A DNA stretch of 64,000 nucleotides from JAPPHA01 sp963662815 (GCA_963662815.2 CAXXWA010000040.1:124001-188000); one strand, 5' to 3'. Shown: positions 1-8,870, counted from the first letter of the stretch. Numbers and translations: made by a program. Notes: generated by a model from the sequence alone, not told the origin.

Positions 1-200
1 AAGGCGAAGTTCCCGGCCATTCGGGCCCTGCTCGCCGAACAGGCCGAATCGTTTCGGGATCTCCGGGACGGGATCAGGCGGCTGAAGATGCTTCCGCGCT
101 CTCCGGACCGGAAGCAGGGCGGCGCTGTCGCATCGGGCGAAGACGCAAAAGGTTCGTCATCCGGATCATGCTGGCCGAGGATTGCGGCTTCGACATCGGA
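1..200 (+). pseudogene. IS66-type transposase N-terminal relic
   Basis: From the first base, frame 1 reads residues of the type AIRALLAEQAES followed by GIRRLKMLPRSPDRK. The same words (IRALLAER, then DEIRRLKKLPRRPDLK) occur in the IS66-like transposase copy at about 34098-34300, so this is a degraded relative of its helical N-terminal region with an internal deletion. The frame stays open to 750, but beyond about base 200 no family resemblance remains. The left edge of the window cuts it, so the upstream extent is unknown. It faces the convergent minus-strand genes that follow. Confidence 0.6.
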
Positions 201-210
201 TGGCAGCGGC

Positions 211-666
211 TCAGTCGAGCAGGCCCTGTCCGCGTGCGCGGGCCAGGAACCTCTCGGCGATTCTTCCCCCCTCCTCCGGGCCGAACAGGTCCGTGAGGAT
301 CATGATCAGCTCGCGCGTCCGGCGGTTCCTCGCCATGTCGAGCATGGTCGCCCTGAGGATGAAGCCCACGCGCTTCCGAAGCTTGCCGAGATCGGCGAGA
401 TCCTCCGGTTCCGCCATCCGCTCCGCGATCATCGCGACCCGGTCGCGGATCAGGGTCTGCTCCTCCTCGCCGAGAACGAGGCGGGGCGGAAAGCACGGCC
501 GGTCGTCTGCGCCCGCGGCCAGCTCTACGCTCAGCGCCTTCGAGACAACGTACTGCGACATCGACATGCCGGCGGCACCGGCGCGCTTGCGCACCCGCTC
601 CCAGTCGGCATCCGGGCAGGAAATCGTCCGCACCATCGGCGAGGCGGTCCGCTGCCTCCGCCTCAT
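211..666 (-). CDS. RHH-like small protein, third of three paralogues
   Basis: This 151-residue protein has an N-terminal segment of the pattern S-C-x-D-x-D-W-x-x-V-x-x-R-A-x-x-x-G-M-S-x-S-x-x-V, shared with its two upstream neighbours. It is the kind seen in ribbon-helix-helix DNA-binding proteins of plasmid mobilisation (MobC-like) families. The remainder is charged and helical, with Arg-rich segments around residues 100-130. Its ATG overlaps the stop of the upstream gene by four bases (ATGA), so it is probably translated by coupling. DNA binding is inferred from the pattern; the exact family is not identified. Confidence 0.6.
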   Translation of the reverse strand: MRRRQRTASPMVRTISCPDADWERVRKRAGAAGMSMSQYVVSKALSVELAAGADDRPCFPPRLVLGEEEQTLIRDRVAMIAERMAEPEDLADLGKLRKRVGFILRATMLDMARNRRTRELIMILTDLFGPEEGGRIAERFLARARGQGLLD

Positions 667-974
667 TCCCCGTCCTCCCCGCCATGGATGCGGCAGAGAA
701 CGGCCAGGGCGCCGAACATCGACATGCCGATCCCGGGGATCGTGTCGTGAAGCCCGCGGCTGCAGCGGTCGAGCATCTCGATCCTGTCGAAGAGGAGCCT
801 CTGCTCCTCCGCCGTCAGGGCGAGAACGGTGTCGATCCGTTCCGGCTCCTCCTCCCGGAGCGCGCAGGCGATGACGAAGGCCGAGGTGTTCATGTCGACG
901 GAACGGGCCCGGTCGACGATGTCGGCCCAGTCGACCGGGTCGCAGTAGATGCTCCGGCGGCGCGACCGGCTCAT
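663..974 (-). CDS. RHH-like small protein, second of three paralogues
   Basis: This 103-residue protein starts with a basic SRSRRRSIYC stretch and then the shared D-x-x-D-W-x-x-I-x-x-R-A-x-x-x-x-M-x-x-S-A-F motif. Next comes an acidic segment (REEEPERIDT) and a C-terminal half containing a run of small and hydrophobic residues (GIGMSMFGALAVL). Both ends overlap neighbours by four bases (ATGA at 971-974 and 663-666), giving a three-cistron operon. The shared N-terminus suggests duplication followed by divergence of the C-terminal parts. A ribbon-helix-helix DNA-binding role is inferred. Confidence 0.6.
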   Translation of the reverse strand: MSRSRRRSIYCDPVDWADIVDRARSVDMNTSAFVIACALREEEPERIDTVLALTAEEQRLLFDRIEMLDRCSRGLHDTIPGIGMSMFGALAVLCRIHGGEDGE

Positions 975-1339
975 GGCCCTTCCCCGGCCGCGGGATCGCC
1001 GGCAGCCGGCCGCCCTGTGCGGAGACGGAACCCTACCCTCCGGAGAGCGGCATCCCAGTCTTCGGCTTCCCCGCGCTCCGCGAGCCGCTGGCGCTCGACT
1101 TCCGCCAGCGCGAGGACGGCTGTCTCGATCCGTTCGAGCTTCGCGGCAAGCTCATGGCTTGCCGGGCCCGGCGGCGGCCTGCGCTCGGGACCCGCCGAGC
1201 GCAGGCAGATGAAGCTGGAGATCGACATTCCGGCCGCCTCCGCCCGCTCGCGGATGCGGTTCCATTCGCTGTCCGTCGCCATGACGGACCGAGGCCGCCT
1301 GCGGGGGTCGGATTCGTTTCCGTCTGCTTGCATAGTCAT
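971..1339 (-). CDS. RHH-like small protein, first of three paralogues
   Basis: The frame is open to 1501, but the ATG at 1339 is preferred because the family motif (ATDSEWNRIRERAEAAGMSIS) begins shortly after it. That gives 122 residues; another ATG lies at 1333. The motif resembles mobilisation accessory proteins with an N-terminal beta-strand followed by two helices. The C-terminal half contains a predicted helix rich in Glu, Arg and Leu. It is the first gene of the coupled trio, and any promoter should lie in 1340-1650. No relaxase is visible nearby, so a role in mobilisation is only a guess. Confidence 0.55.
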   Translation of the reverse strand: MTMQADGNESDPRRRPRSVMATDSEWNRIRERAEAAGMSISSFICLRSAGPERRPPPGPASHELAAKLERIETAVLALAEVERQRLAERGEAEDWDAALRRVGFRLRTGRPAAGDPAAGEGP

Positions 1340-1654
1340 GGCGCCGGGATATGCAACCTGAAGACTGGCGACGTCAATCGCGCCAAAACATACATGGAAT
1401 ATACATGTGCATCGTTGCGCATGTGCGCCGGATCTCCCGCGCCTGTCGTCGCTATTGCCGCAGGGGACGCATGCATTCGGCGCCCCGTCGCGGCCGCGCA
1501 TCTATGCACGGACTTTTCCGGAAATGCAACTGCGGTCGCCGAATTCCTCGCGCGCGGGACATGTGCGCCTTGTCGGAAAGGCGCTTGCTGGTCGCCGTAA
1601 CATGTTGTAAACAAAGCAGGAAATGGAGGAACGACAGGCGCTGGGCACGGGCCT
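1340..1654. other. Intergenic, no gene recognised
   Basis: This stretch separates the divergent RHH-like operon and the truncated TSUP gene. Short frames on both strands run through it, but none shows a family motif. It probably holds the promoter for the minus-strand trio. It also marks the recombination boundary that removed the 5' part of the TSUP gene. Confidence 0.4.
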
Positions 1655-2275
1655 ATGCAAGGGCGCTTTCGAAAATTATGGGTTCACACCAGGAAAGGCG
1701 CGCTTGATGCCATTCTTCTGCGGCGCTGGGCTCTGCCGGTATTGCTGGGTGTCGCCGCAGGCAGCGCTGCCGCCCGTATCGCGCCGGCTGAGCTGTTTCA
1801 GATTGTCTTCGCCGGAGTGGCGTCGGTGATGGCGGCGAAGCTGATTTTTGCCAAGCGCCCCTGGGTCTTGAGAGACAGCATGCCAGCGGGGATTGCGACC
1901 GGGCTTTACGGCAGCCTTGTCGGTCTCCTTTCCGCGCTGATGGGCATCGGCGGCGGCGCGATTTCGAACCTCATCCTGACGCTACATGGATTCAGCGTCC
2001 ACCGCGCGATCGGGACGTCGGCAGGCGTGGGTGTCCTTGTGGCGGTTCCAGGCTCCGCCGGCTACATTCTCGCGGGCTGGGAACAGCCGCACCGCCTTCC
2101 CGACGCATTGGGATTCGTTTCGTTGGGCGCGCTGGTCTTCAGCCTGCCTGCGGCGCTCGTGACGACCCGCCTGGGCGTCAGACTCGCGCACGCGCTGCCG
2201 CGCCACATCCTCTCGCGCCTCCTCGGTGTGTTCCTGGCCTTGGTGTCGCTCCGTTTTTTGCTCCTGCTGTTGTGA
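1655..2275 (+). pseudogene. TSUP (TauE/SafE) permease, 5'-truncated
   Basis: The frame encodes 206 residues that match the C-terminal two thirds of sulfite-exporter TauE/SafE (TSUP) membrane proteins. It starts within a segment like H-x-R-x-G-A-x-D-x-x-L-L-R-R-W-A-L-P, which normally lies about 80 residues into the protein. The second half's glycine motif (ALMGIGGGAISNL) and several hydrophobic segments are present, ending in a Leu-rich helix. The first GIGGG-containing repeat and about three helices are missing, replaced by unrelated sequence from the accessory region to the left. It is probably inactive; use of the internal ATG at 1655 cannot be excluded. Confidence 0.75.
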
Positions 2276-2284
2276 GGAGGGCCG

Positions 2285-2401
2285 ATGACCTACGAGGCCA
2301 GCACGCACGGCGAGCGTCCGGACCATGTGCTCGGGGGCGTGGCGGAACATCTGGACCAGTTCATCGCGGTCTATCTGAAGGCAAACGCGGACGCCTGCTG
2401 A
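2285..2401 (+). CDS. Possible 38-residue ORF
   Basis: An ATG at 2285, with a GAGGAGG purine run directly before it, opens a 38-codon frame ending TGA at 2401. The product starts MTYEASTHGERPDH and ends KANADAC. No family is recognised. The good ribosome-binding site suggests translation, but the length makes this uncertain; it could be the beginning of a gene that was cut off. Confidence 0.3.
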   Translation: MTYEASTHGERPDHVLGGVAEHLDQFIAVYLKANADAC

Positions 2402-2657
2402 CACGCGTCGCCGGACTCGCGAGCGAGGGCGAGTCGACCCGTTCGGCCTAAGCGGGCAATCCCCGCGAAGGCGGGAACTTGTTCGCGGCTGTGCCACAAC
2501 CGATCGGAAAACGGGGCATCCCCGTGCGGGCGGAGCGCATCATTCCTCCGCGGCGAGCGACGGCGGCTCTTGCAATCCCGTGCCAAAAACGGCGAAATGG
2601 GCGCATTGGAACCTGTCCCGAGACCGGAGTCCCGACTTGCGCATTTTCAAGACCGTC

Positions 2658-3875
2658 ATGCTGCCAGTTCGCGGAATACTGCCAAGGGGCCGCCCCGCCG
2701 CGCGTCTTCCCGCCAACAGCGCGCAGCAAAAATTCCTGCAAATCGCGGTTTTCGTTTCCGCGCTGATGCTTCCGGTCAACGCGGCGGCAATGGACACGAC
2801 CGCGAGGGCCGCCATGGTCTTCGACGCGACCTCCGGCGTCGTTCTTCTCGAAAAGAACGCGGAGACGCCAATCCCGCCGGCTTCGATGTCCAAGCTGATG
2901 ACGCTCTACGTCCTCTTCGAGGCGATCCGCGAACAGCGGGTCAACCTGGACACCATGTTCCAGGTTTCAGAGAGGGCTTCGAAAATGGGCGGGTCGAAGA
3001 TGTTCCTGCGGCAGGGGGAAAACGTGAGCGTCGGCGACCTGATTCGAGGCATTGTCGTGCAATCCGGAAACGACGCATGCATCGTTGTTGCCGAAAACCT
3101 GGCCGGCACGGAAGAAGCCTTCGCCCGGCACATGAACGCAAGGGCCCGGAAAATCGGCCTGATGGACTCGACTTTCTCGAACTCGACAGGCTGGCCTCAC
3201 CCGCTGCATCGCATGTCGGTGCGCGACCTGGTGGTGCTGGCGGAGAAAATTATCGAGGACTTTCCCGAATACTACGGTTATTTCAGCGAGCGTTCCTTCA
3301 CCTGGGACGGCATTGAGCAGCCCAACAGGAACCCGCTGCTCGGCCTCGATGTCGGTGTCGACGGGCTCAAGACCGGCCACACGAGCGAAGCGGGATACGG
3401 GCTGGTCGGCTCCGCGAAAAACGGCAGTCGCCGGATCATTTTCGTGGTGTCCGGAATGGAAAGCGAAGCCGAACGAAAGCGGGAGGCACTGCGCCTCATC
3501 AACTGGGCGTTCCGCGAATTCTCGCTGCTCAAGATCTTCGACCGCGACCGGCAGATTGCGCTTGCCGATGTCTGGCTCGGCGATCGGCGAAACGTCGGGC
3601 TCGTGTCCGAACGCGACATCTACACGCTTGTCCCGGTGCCATTGGGAGGCGACGATCTGTCCGTGAACCTGAGTTATCAGGGCCCTGTCGAAGCCCCGAT
3701 CCGGAAGGGAGACAACATCGCGGAAGTGGTCGTGTCCGTCGACGGTTTGGCACCGACATCCTATTCGCTCGTGGCGGAAGACCATGTCGAGCGGGGCGGC
3801 CTGTACTCGCGCCTGGTTTCCGTTGCGCGAATACTTCAGATGAGATTTCTTAGCTATCCCTTCGGAGACGGATAG
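2658..3875 (+). CDS. D-alanyl-D-alanine carboxypeptidase (PBP5/6 type)
   Basis: This serine peptidase removes the terminal D-Ala from peptidoglycan pentapeptides in the periplasm. The three penicillin-binding motifs are clear in the 405-residue product: SMSK (residues 76-79, nucleophile Ser76), SGN (136-138) and KTG (238-240). A hydrophobic segment at about 28-44 ending in NAAA is the signal peptide. The C-terminal 100 residues form the beta-rich PBP5 domain and end in an amphipathic helix for membrane attachment. The ATG at 2658 is chosen because upstream codons are unlike coding sequence. tmk follows seven bases later, so they are probably co-transcribed. Confidence 0.9.
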   Translation: MLPVRGILPRGRPAARLPANSAQQKFLQIAVFVSALMLPVNAAAMDTTARAAMVFDATSGVVLLEKNAETPIPPASMSKLMTLYVLFEAIREQRVNLDTMFQVSERASKMGGSKMFLRQGENVSVGDLIRGIVVQSGNDACIVVAENLAGTEEAFARHMNARARKIGLMDSTFSNSTGWPHPLHRMSVRDLVVLAEKIIEDFPEYYGYFSERSFTWDGIEQPNRNPLLGLDVGVDGLKTGHTSEAGYGLVGSAKNGSRRIIFVVSGMESEAERKREALRLINWAFREFSLLKIFDRDRQIALADVWLGDRRNVGLVSERDIYTLVPVPLGGDDLSVNLSYQGPVEAPIRKGDNIAEVVVSVDGLAPTSYSLVAEDHVERGGLYSRLVSVARILQMRFLSYPFGDG

Positions 3876-3882
3876 CGCGCGT

Positions 3883-4509
3883 ATGCCGCAATCGGGGCAC
3901 TTCATCACACTCGAGGGAATCGACGGCTGCGGCAAGACGACGCAAGCCGGGCTGCTCGAGGAGGCGCTTCTTCGGACGGGAATGGATGTCGTCAGGACAC
4001 GCGAACCGGGCGGCTCCCGCGGCGCGGAGGAAATCCGCAAGCTGCTCGTCGAGGGCAATCCCGACCGGTGGACGCCAGAGACGGAAATCCTGCTGTTTGC
4101 CGCAGCCCGTTTCGACCACGTGGTTCAAGTCATTGACCCGGCCCTGAATCAGGGGCGGATCGTGGTCTGCGATCGCTTCACCGACTCCACGCGCGCCTAT
4201 CAAGGGTCGGTTCGCACGGAGTCGCTGGCTCTGTGCGACAACATACACGCGCAGCTTGGCATCAGGGAGCCGGATACGGTCATCCTTCTCGACATGGACC
4301 CCGAAGTCGCCTTTGAACGCAGTTCCGCGAGAACTTCCCGGGAGTCCCGATTTGAGGAATTCGGCCTCGAATTCCAGCAACAGGTTCGGGATGCGTTCCT
4401 CCGACTCGCGCAAGCGAATGCCGGAAGGTTCGTGGTCCTGAACGCCGACCGCCCCGTCCCGGAGCTCGCATCAAGCATCGAGGACGCCTGCCGGGGGCGT
4501 TTCGCATGA
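3883..4509 (+). CDS. tmk: Thymidylate kinase
   Basis: It phosphorylates dTMP to dTDP in the dTTP pathway. The 208-residue protein has the P-loop GIDGCGKTT (residues 12-20), the DR motif in DRFTDSTRAYQG, and an REPGGS loop. The length is normal for the family. The start follows the carboxypeptidase stop by seven bases, and the stop codon overlaps the holB ATG (ATGA at 4506-4509). A dac-tmk-holB order is common in alphaproteobacteria. Confidence 0.95.
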   Translation: MPQSGHFITLEGIDGCGKTTQAGLLEEALLRTGMDVVRTREPGGSRGAEEIRKLLVEGNPDRWTPETEILLFAAARFDHVVQVIDPALNQGRIVVCDRFTDSTRAYQGSVRTESLALCDNIHAQLGIREPDTVILLDMDPEVAFERSSARTSRESRFEEFGLEFQQQVRDAFLRLAQANAGRFVVLNADRPVPELASSIEDACRGRFA

Positions 4510-5699
4510 GCAGCAACGCGCAGCGGCCAGAGCCGGATTGCATGGAAGGCGCGCCGCATCCGCGGCTCGCCCGAAACCTTCACGGCCAAGATCGCGCGGA
4601 AAGACAGTTCCTGAAAGCGGTTCGTTCGGGCCGCATGCACCACGCATGGATAATCTCGGGACCAAGGGGGACCGGCAAGGCGACTTTGGCCTGGAAGATA
4701 GCGCGGTACATGCTCGCGAAACCCCAAGACCGCGGCTCCTCGTCCAATCTGTTCCCGCCGATCGAAGTCCCGAAAGCGGGGGGCGCGGAACAAGCCTGCC
4801 CTGATGCGGCGGCCACAGGGATTCCGGCACCGGACCCTGACGATCCCTTGAACCGCCGGATCACCGCGCTGAGCGAACCGAGACTGCACCTCTGCCGACG
4901 CCCGTGGGACGAAAAGAAAAAGCGACTCCGGCAGTTCATCACGGTTGACGAGATTCGCCGGCTGAAGGCCCGGTTTTCACTGAAGCCCACCGTGCCGGGA
5001 TGGCGCGTCGCCATTATTGACTCGGCGGATGAAATGAATGCGAACGCGGCAAATGCGCTCCTTAAAATCCTTGAAGAACCGCCGCAGCTTGTCCTCTTTC
5101 TCCTGGTGTGCCACCAGCCGGCCCGGCTACCCGCGACGATACTCTCGCGCTGCCGGCGGCTCGAGTGCGGATGCCTCGATTCACGCCAACTGAATACGGT
5201 TCTTTCGGAGATCGGTTTCGACCAGGAGAACCAAGGCGGGGTCGCAGAACTCTCCTGCGGCGCGCCCGGCGAGGCAGTCAGGCTGATTGGCGGCGGCGGC
5301 ATCGACATCTATGCCGACTTGATCGCACTCCTGTCGGACGCTCCTGGCATCAACAGGCGCACAGCGCTCAGTCTTGCGGAGCAGTCAGGCGGCCGGGGAA
5401 AGAACGACAGGTTCGCACTTACCCTGCACCTCATGAGCGTATTGCTGGCGCGCCTTGCCAAGTCCGGCGTGGCGGGAGCCGGCAGCTGCCCGGAGGCAGT
5501 GCCGGGCGAAACGGATGCCTTCCGCCGGTTGGCGCCTGACTCGAATGCCGGCCGGGTCTGGGCGGACACGGCGCAATCGCTGGCTTCCCGCGCCGCCGAC
5601 GCCGCGCGCGTCAACCTTGACCCCGCGGCGGTGATACTCGACATGCTGCTGAAAACCGACGCGGCGGCAAGGCGCGCAGTTTCCCGGAATCCGCCATGA
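4506..5699 (+). CDS. holB: DNA polymerase III subunit delta'
   Basis: This is a clamp-loader subunit of the replicative polymerase. The 397-residue product has a degenerate Walker A (GPRGTGKA, residues 52-59), the insertion typical of alphaproteobacterial delta' proteins, and the conserved segment DSADEMNANAANALLKILEE. That is followed by a P-x-x-x-L-x-S-R-C-R-R sensor-like motif (ATILSRCRRLEC). It starts inside the tmk stop and ends by overlapping the tatD ATG (ATGA at 5696-5699). In many relatives metG lies between holB and tatD; here it does not. Confidence 0.92.
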   Translation: MSSNAQRPEPDCMEGAPHPRLARNLHGQDRAERQFLKAVRSGRMHHAWIISGPRGTGKATLAWKIARYMLAKPQDRGSSSNLFPPIEVPKAGGAEQACPDAAATGIPAPDPDDPLNRRITALSEPRLHLCRRPWDEKKKRLRQFITVDEIRRLKARFSLKPTVPGWRVAIIDSADEMNANAANALLKILEEPPQLVLFLLVCHQPARLPATILSRCRRLECGCLDSRQLNTVLSEIGFDQENQGGVAELSCGAPGEAVRLIGGGGIDIYADLIALLSDAPGINRRTALSLAEQSGGRGKNDRFALTLHLMSVLLARLAKSGVAGAGSCPEAVPGETDAFRRLAPDSNAGRVWADTAQSLASRAADAARVNLDPAAVILDMLLKTDAAARRAVSRNPP

Positions 5700-6505
5700 C
5701 GGCACCGAGAATTCCCCTTGTAGACAGCCACTGCCACCTGGATTTCCCTGATCTCGCTGACGACCTGCCCGGCGTCGTCGAGCGCGCCGCGGCAGCCGGC
5801 GTGGGGCGAATGGTCACGATCGCGACGAGTCTTGCGAGGGAGGTTCACGCGCGGCGCATCTCCGAGGCCTTTCCGGAGGTGTTTTTCGCCGCCGGCAACC
5901 ATCCGAACCGCGTGGCGGAGGAACCGATGGCGCGCACCGAGGATCTCGTCAGGATATCGGCTCATCCAAAGATGATCGGGATTGGCGAGTCGGGGCTCGA
6001 CTACCACTACTCCATCGAGGCGGCCGGCAGGCAGCAGGAGAGCCTGAGAGTTCACATAGAGGCCGCACGTCTGACGGACCTTCCCCTGATCGTTCACGCG
6101 AGGGATGCGGATGACGACCTGGCGGAAATTCTCGCCGATGAGTACAGCAACGCGCCGTACAGCTGTGTGATGCATTGCTTCTCGTCCTCGGAGCAACTTG
6201 CACGGACGGCGCTGGATCTCGGATTCTACCTGTCGATGTCCGGAATCGTGACGTTCAGGAACGCAGAGGCGCTGAGGGCGATTTTCGCTTTCGTTCCAAA
6301 AGATCGAATACTGGTGGAAACGGATGCGCCCTATCTTGCGCCCGTGCCGCATCGCGGCAAGCGCAATGAACCGGCTTTCACCGCGCACACGGCGGCCGTG
6401 GGCGCCGCGCTTCATCACATGCCGCCCGACGAGTTTGCCGCGCTTACGAGCCGCAATTTCGACCGGCTGTTCTCCAAGGCGGGCCGCTGGAGGGCCGCCG
6501 CGTGA
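5696..6505 (+). CDS. tatD: TatD-family metal-dependent hydrolase (YcfH type)
   Basis: This is a TIM-barrel metal hydrolase of the TatD DNase family, cytoplasmic. It carries the N-terminal metal motif DSHCHLD, IGESGLDYHY, HARDAD and the MHCFSSSEQ and ETDAPYLAP segments, all diagnostic. Its 269 residues are of normal length. The start overlaps the holB stop and its own stop overlaps the GTG start of the next gene (GTGA at 6502-6505), indicating tight translational coupling. The physiological substrate is not settled for this family. Confidence 0.92.
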   Translation: MTAPRIPLVDSHCHLDFPDLADDLPGVVERAAAAGVGRMVTIATSLAREVHARRISEAFPEVFFAAGNHPNRVAEEPMARTEDLVRISAHPKMIGIGESGLDYHYSIEAAGRQQESLRVHIEAARLTDLPLIVHARDADDDLAEILADEYSNAPYSCVMHCFSSSEQLARTALDLGFYLSMSGIVTFRNAEALRAIFAFVPKDRILVETDAPYLAPVPHRGKRNEPAFTAHTAAVGAALHHMPPDEFAALTSRNFDRLFSKAGRWRAAA

Positions 6506-7302
6506 ACGCCGGCCTCGCGTTCACGATCCTCGGATGCGGGTCCTCGGGCGGCGTTCCCCGGATCGGCGGCAAGTGGGGTGCCTGCAACCCCGACGAACCG
6601 AGAAACCGGCGGAGAAGATGCTCGCTGCTTGTTCAGCGCTTCGAGGCCGGCGGAGCCACGAACGTTCTCGTGGACACGTCCCCGGACCTGCGAAGCCAGC
6701 TTCTCGACGCCGAGGTCGGACTGCTCGATGCAGTCGTGTTCACCCATGAACACGCGGACCATACGAACGGGCTCGATGACCTCCGGATGGTGGCCATGAA
6801 CCGGCAGGAAAGGATTCCAGTTTTCGCCAGCCCCGCTGCCGCTGCGGCCGTGACCTCGCGGTTCGGCTACGCGTTCCGGACTCCCGAGGGGAGTTCCTAT
6901 CCGCCGTTTCTGGACATCAAGCTGATCGACGGACCGCTGAACATCCAAGGCGCCGGCGGCGCTGTCACCCTCGCGCCCTTCGAAGTCGAACACGGCGACA
7001 TCACGGCACTCGGTTTCAGGATCGGCGACCTCGCCTACCTTCCGGACGTGTCTGCCATACCGGAGACCGCGTGGACGGCGCTTTCGGGGCTGGACTGCTG
7101 GATCGTCGACGCGCTCAGACGGAAACCGCATCCGTCGCACTCGCATCTCGAGAACACGCTCGCGTGGATCGAACGCGCGGCTCCCCGCCGGGCCATTCTG
7201 ACGAACATGCACATCGACCTCGACTACGCGACCGTGAGGGACGAGACTCCGTTCAACGTCGCACCGGGCCACGACGGGCTCAGGATCGTCTTCGGGGTTT
7301 GA
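6502..7302 (+). CDS. MBL-fold metallo-hydrolase (PhnP-like)
   Basis: This is a metallo-beta-lactamase-fold hydrolase of 266 residues. The metal signature THEHADHTNGLDD is complete, an early SSGGVPRIGG loop resembles PhnP/RNase Z-like cyclic phosphodiesterases, and later metal ligands lie in EVEHGD and NMHIDLDY. Translation starts at GTG (6502), overlapping the tatD stop; the stop overlaps the next ATG (7302). A phosphodiesterase role is inferred from family. It commonly follows tatD in alphaproteobacteria. Confidence 0.88.
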   Translation: MNAGLAFTILGCGSSGGVPRIGGKWGACNPDEPRNRRRRCSLLVQRFEAGGATNVLVDTSPDLRSQLLDAEVGLLDAVVFTHEHADHTNGLDDLRMVAMNRQERIPVFASPAAAAAVTSRFGYAFRTPEGSSYPPFLDIKLIDGPLNIQGAGGAVTLAPFEVEHGDITALGFRIGDLAYLPDVSAIPETAWTALSGLDCWIVDALRRKPHPSHSHLENTLAWIERAAPRRAILTNMHIDLDYATVRDETPFNVAPGHDGLRIVFGV

Positions 7303-8231
7303 TGCTGCACATCCTGGAGATCGTGCTGCCGGTCTTCCTTGTCACCGGCGCCGGATACGTCGCGGTCCGTTCCTCGGCCTTCACCGAAACCCAGGCAAAC
7401 GCGCTCATGAGATTCGCGCAGGGATTCGCCATCCCCTGTTTTCTCTTTGCCGGGATCGCTAGGATCGATCTAGGCACCGCATTCCAGCCGGAACTCCTGG
7501 TCAGCTACTACGGTGCTTCGACGACCGTGTTCCTCCTTGGCATTTTCGGCGCGCGAGCGATCTTTCGCCGCCGACCGGGCGAATCGGTTGCCATCGGGTT
7601 TTCGACGCTATTCGCGAACAGCGTGCTCCTCGGGTTGCCGATTGTCGGCCAAGCGTACGGCGAACCGTCGCTGGTTCCGGCCCTGGCGATCGTGGCTCTG
7701 CACGCCCCGTTCTGCTATCTCCTCGGCATTGCCACGATGGAATTCGCGCGCAGCGACAGCAGGGTGTTCGGTGCCACGGTGCGCGCGATCGTCCGCGCGA
7801 TGTTTTCGAATTCCCTGACGATAGCAATCGCGCTCGGGTTTGTCGTTAATGTCGCGGGCGTCACTCTTCCGAACTTTCTCCAGACCAGCCTGGATCTCAT
7901 GGTGAGCGCCGCGCTGCCGGTGGCGCTCTTCGCGCTTGGAGGCATTCTCGTACGCTACAGGCTCAAGCAGAACGCAGGCGAGACTGCATTGATCTGCGGC
8001 CTGAAACTCGTCGTCCACCCCTGCCTGGCGTATTTCCTCTCGACGGCTGTATTCGACCTGAGCGAGGACTTCACGCGGGCTGCGGTCGTCACCGCCGCAA
8101 TGGCGCCCGGCGTGAACGGGTACATTTTTGCCGACATGTACGGTCGCGCGAGAAACACCGCCGCATCCGCGGTACTGGCCGGAACCGCCGCTTCCATCCT
8201 GTCGGTCTCGATCTGGCTTGCAGTCCTCTGA
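7302..8231 (+). CDS. AEC-family transporter (auxin efflux carrier type)
   Basis: This is a membrane carrier of the AEC (auxin efflux carrier / malonate transporter) family, 309 residues. It shows about ten hydrophobic segments, beginning HILEIVLPVFLVTGAGY and ending in SILSVSIWLAVL. The central NSVLLGLPIVGQAYG motif and the MAPGVNGYIFADMYG segment near the end are typical. Its ATG at 7302 overlaps the stop of the MBL gene, so it is the last member of the dac operon. The substrate cannot be told from sequence. Confidence 0.85.
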   Translation: MLHILEIVLPVFLVTGAGYVAVRSSAFTETQANALMRFAQGFAIPCFLFAGIARIDLGTAFQPELLVSYYGASTTVFLLGIFGARAIFRRRPGESVAIGFSTLFANSVLLGLPIVGQAYGEPSLVPALAIVALHAPFCYLLGIATMEFARSDSRVFGATVRAIVRAMFSNSLTIAIALGFVVNVAGVTLPNFLQTSLDLMVSAALPVALFALGGILVRYRLKQNAGETALICGLKLVVHPCLAYFLSTAVFDLSEDFTRAAVVTAAMAPGVNGYIFADMYGRARNTAASAVLAGTAASILSVSIWLAVL

Positions 8232-8270
8232 AACCCGGGACGCGCCGCCCGAGACGAACTTCCTGCAGGG

Positions 8271-8870
8271 TCAGCCGTCGTCAGCGCGGTAGTGACGCGC
8301 GAGAAACGGCGTGTGCGCCATGAAGAACGCAAATACTGCTACGGGGAGAACAAAGGTCTTGAAGCTGACCCAGATGTCCGTCGAAAACATCCTCCAGACA
8401 AACTCGTTGGCTACGGCGAGTGCAACGAAGAAGAGCGCAAGCCGCCGCGTCAGCGCCATCCATCCTTCCGGCGACAGGAGCAGGTATTCGTCCATGACGA
8501 GCCGCAGGTAGGATCTCCCGCGCAGCAGCCCGAACCCAAGGGCGCCGCCGAAGAGAACATAGATGATCGTAGGTTTCATCTTGAAGAACCGCTCGTCGTT
8601 GAACCAGACCGTCAGCCCGCCGAAGGCGACCACGACGACTGCGGTCACGAGCTGCATTGGAGAGAGCTTTCCGGTCAGGCGCCAGGTGAGACCGGTGGCG
8701 GCCAATATGACCGGCACGAACAGGAAGGCCGCGACAATGAACCCCTCGTACGACGTTCCCAGAACAACGAACTCCCTGTCCCGGATCAACATGTAGGTCA
8801 CGAAGAACACGGCGATCGGCCCGAGGTCGAGCAACGTCCTGGTCGTTCCGTTCAGTTTGCGTTCGCTCAT
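8271..8870 (-). CDS. yciB: Inner-membrane septation protein (YciB/IspZ family)
   Basis: This polytopic protein of the intracellular septation family has 199 residues from the ATG at 8870. It shows TRTLLDLGPIAVFFVTYM at the start, the WFNDERFFKMKPTIIYVLFGG motif, LPVAVFAFFM near the C-terminus and five to six membrane helices. The frame is open upstream, but that part is Arg-rich and unlike the family. In relatives it lies next to ftsY; here two SDR genes intervene. It ends convergently with the AEC gene, 40 bases apart. Confidence 0.9.
   Translation of the reverse strand: MSERKLNGTTRTLLDLGPIAVFFVTYMLIRDREFVVLGTSYEGFIVAAFLFVPVILAATGLTWRLTGKLSPMQLVTAVVVVAFGGLTVWFNDERFFKMKPTIIYVLFGGALGFGLLRGRSYLRLVMDEYLLLSPEGWMALTRRLALFFVALAVANEFVWRMFSTDIWVSFKTFVLPVAVFAFFMAHTPFLARHYRADDG

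Noticed and set aside
2285..2401. Faint resemblance of the 38-residue ORF to the N-terminus of Cas3-type HD proteins (MTY...RPDH...EHL)
   Set aside because: Too short, lacks the HD metal motif, and no cas gene or CRISPR array is present.
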